Source: a virus. From it: a stretch of DNA of 22,372 nt. A model generated the notes under the pieces. That model was given only the letters and a program-made list of their open reading frames with translations. It was not told where the DNA came from and did not search any database. The stretch lies in the IMG/VR virus record IMGVR_UViG_3300007734_000480, positions 1-22,372 of that record. One strand, 5' to 3'. Below, piece by piece: positions 21,985 to 22,372 of the stretch. Position 1 is the stretch's first letter, and each line of letters begins with the position of its first letter. The position numbers and the translations under genes are program-made.

Positions 21985-22356
21985 ATGCCTAACATTCCTA
22001 CGCCAGAAGATACAAAACTGTTCGCACAAAGTGTCAAAAAGTGGCAACAAGTGCTCAGTTTGGGTGATTGGAGAATAGAGAAGGGAAGTAAGGCGGCAAA
22101 GGCGGCTATGGCTTCTGTGGAGTTTAATACTCAGGCTCGGTTGGCTACTTATAGATTGGGTGACTTTGGTGCTGAGAAGATAACACCAGAATCTCTGGAT
22201 CAGACTGCTTTACATGAGTTACTTCATGTGTTTCTGCACGATTTAATGACTGTGGCTCAAGACCCTAAATCCTCTCAAGATGAGGTGGAAATGCAAGAGC
22301 ATAGAGTCATAAATCTTTTAGAAAAGTTACTTTCAAAGGATTCCAATGGGAAGTAG
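21985..22356 (+). CDS. HExxH metallopeptidase-like protein
   Basis: A 123-residue protein with a zincin signature, ALHELLHVFLHDL, giving HExxH at residues 77-81. A third ligand may be Glu105 or Glu113 in EMQEHRVINLLEKLL. The N-terminal part (WQQVLSLGDWRIE, then ASVEFNTQARLATYRLG) resembles the core beta sheet of small phage and SprT-like metallopeptidases. It lies 30 bases after the endolysin with AAGGTG at 21974-21979. Substrate is not known; cleaving a virion or host protein, or helping lysis, are possible. A small non-catalytic relative is the alternative if the third ligand is lost. Confidence 0.72.
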   Translation: MPNIPTPEDTKLFAQSVKKWQQVLSLGDWRIEKGSKAAKAAMASVEFNTQARLATYRLGDFGAEKITPESLDQTALHELLHVFLHDLMTVAQDPKSSQDEVEMQEHRVINLLEKLLSKDSNGK

Positions 22357-22372
22357 TACCGAAACGTGTACC
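22346..22372 (+). CDS. Start of a following gene, cut by window edge
   Basis: An ATG at 22346, inside the last codons of the metallopeptidase-like gene, is preceded by AAAGGA (22335-22340) and opens a frame MGSSTETCT that reaches the window edge. The overlap with the preceding stop is like that of other coupled genes here. Too short to identify. Confidence 0.4.

Noticed and set aside
1-22372. tRNA genes, CRISPR arrays, integrase and attachment sites, and insertion sequences
   Set aside because: I saw no cloverleaf-like sequence, spaced direct repeats, transposase or integrase frame, or terminal inverted repeats in any gap; nearly all bases are in forward genes.

Overview
The window is a contiguous piece of a tailed, podovirus-like double-stranded DNA bacteriophage. 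All recognisable genes lie on the + strand, packed with ATGA, GTGA or TAATG stop/start overlaps or gaps of a few bases. The gene order is that of a P22/T7-type short-tailed virion module: portal, scaffold, coat, small head genes, adaptor, nozzle, fibres, tail assembly chaperone, three large ejection proteins, then a lysis region. There is no integrase, repressor, replication gene, tRNA or large terminase inside the window; both ends cut through genes. Base composition is moderately AT-rich. The host cannot be named from sequence. A compact GH24 lysozyme without a cell-wall-binding domain fits a Gram-negative host.

Layout. 2-3847: portal (5' end outside the window), a small conserved protein, a zinc-ribbon-like protein, scaffold and major capsid protein, closed by a strong UUCG-loop terminator. 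3912-4477: a beta-rich probable decoration protein with a near-perfect Shine-Dalgarno sequence, a second terminator and a small protein. 4470-6748: very small genes, namely a coiled-coil/membrane protein, a cysteine-cluster protein, four strongly basic proteins with a homing-endonuclease-like gene inserted among them, and a beta-rich small protein. 6745-8936: head-tail adaptor and tail nozzle. 8940-12926: two long fibre-type proteins, the first with VTGN repeats and collagen-like low complexity, the second with duplicated DUF7483-like modules. 12965-13519: a second homing-endonuclease-like gene with its own extended -10 promoter. 13530-14018: tail fibre assembly chaperone. 14031-20155: three ejection proteins of 687, 488 and 861 residues. 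20156-22356: a 30-residue membrane peptide, a secreted small protein, a small coiled-coil protein, two candidate holins, an endolysin and a HExxH metallopeptidase-like protein. A further gene begins at 22346.

How it works together. Portal, scaffold and coat build the procapsid, and the adaptor and nozzle close it and form the short tail. The two fibres, helped by the chaperone, bind the host. The ejection proteins probably form the trans-envelope conduit during DNA delivery. The last block lyses the cell. The points most worth a second look are the two inserted nuclease-like genes, the promoter carried by one of them, the codon-usage island inside the second fibre gene, the basic microprotein cassette, the cysteine-cluster protein and the metallopeptidase beside the endolysin.
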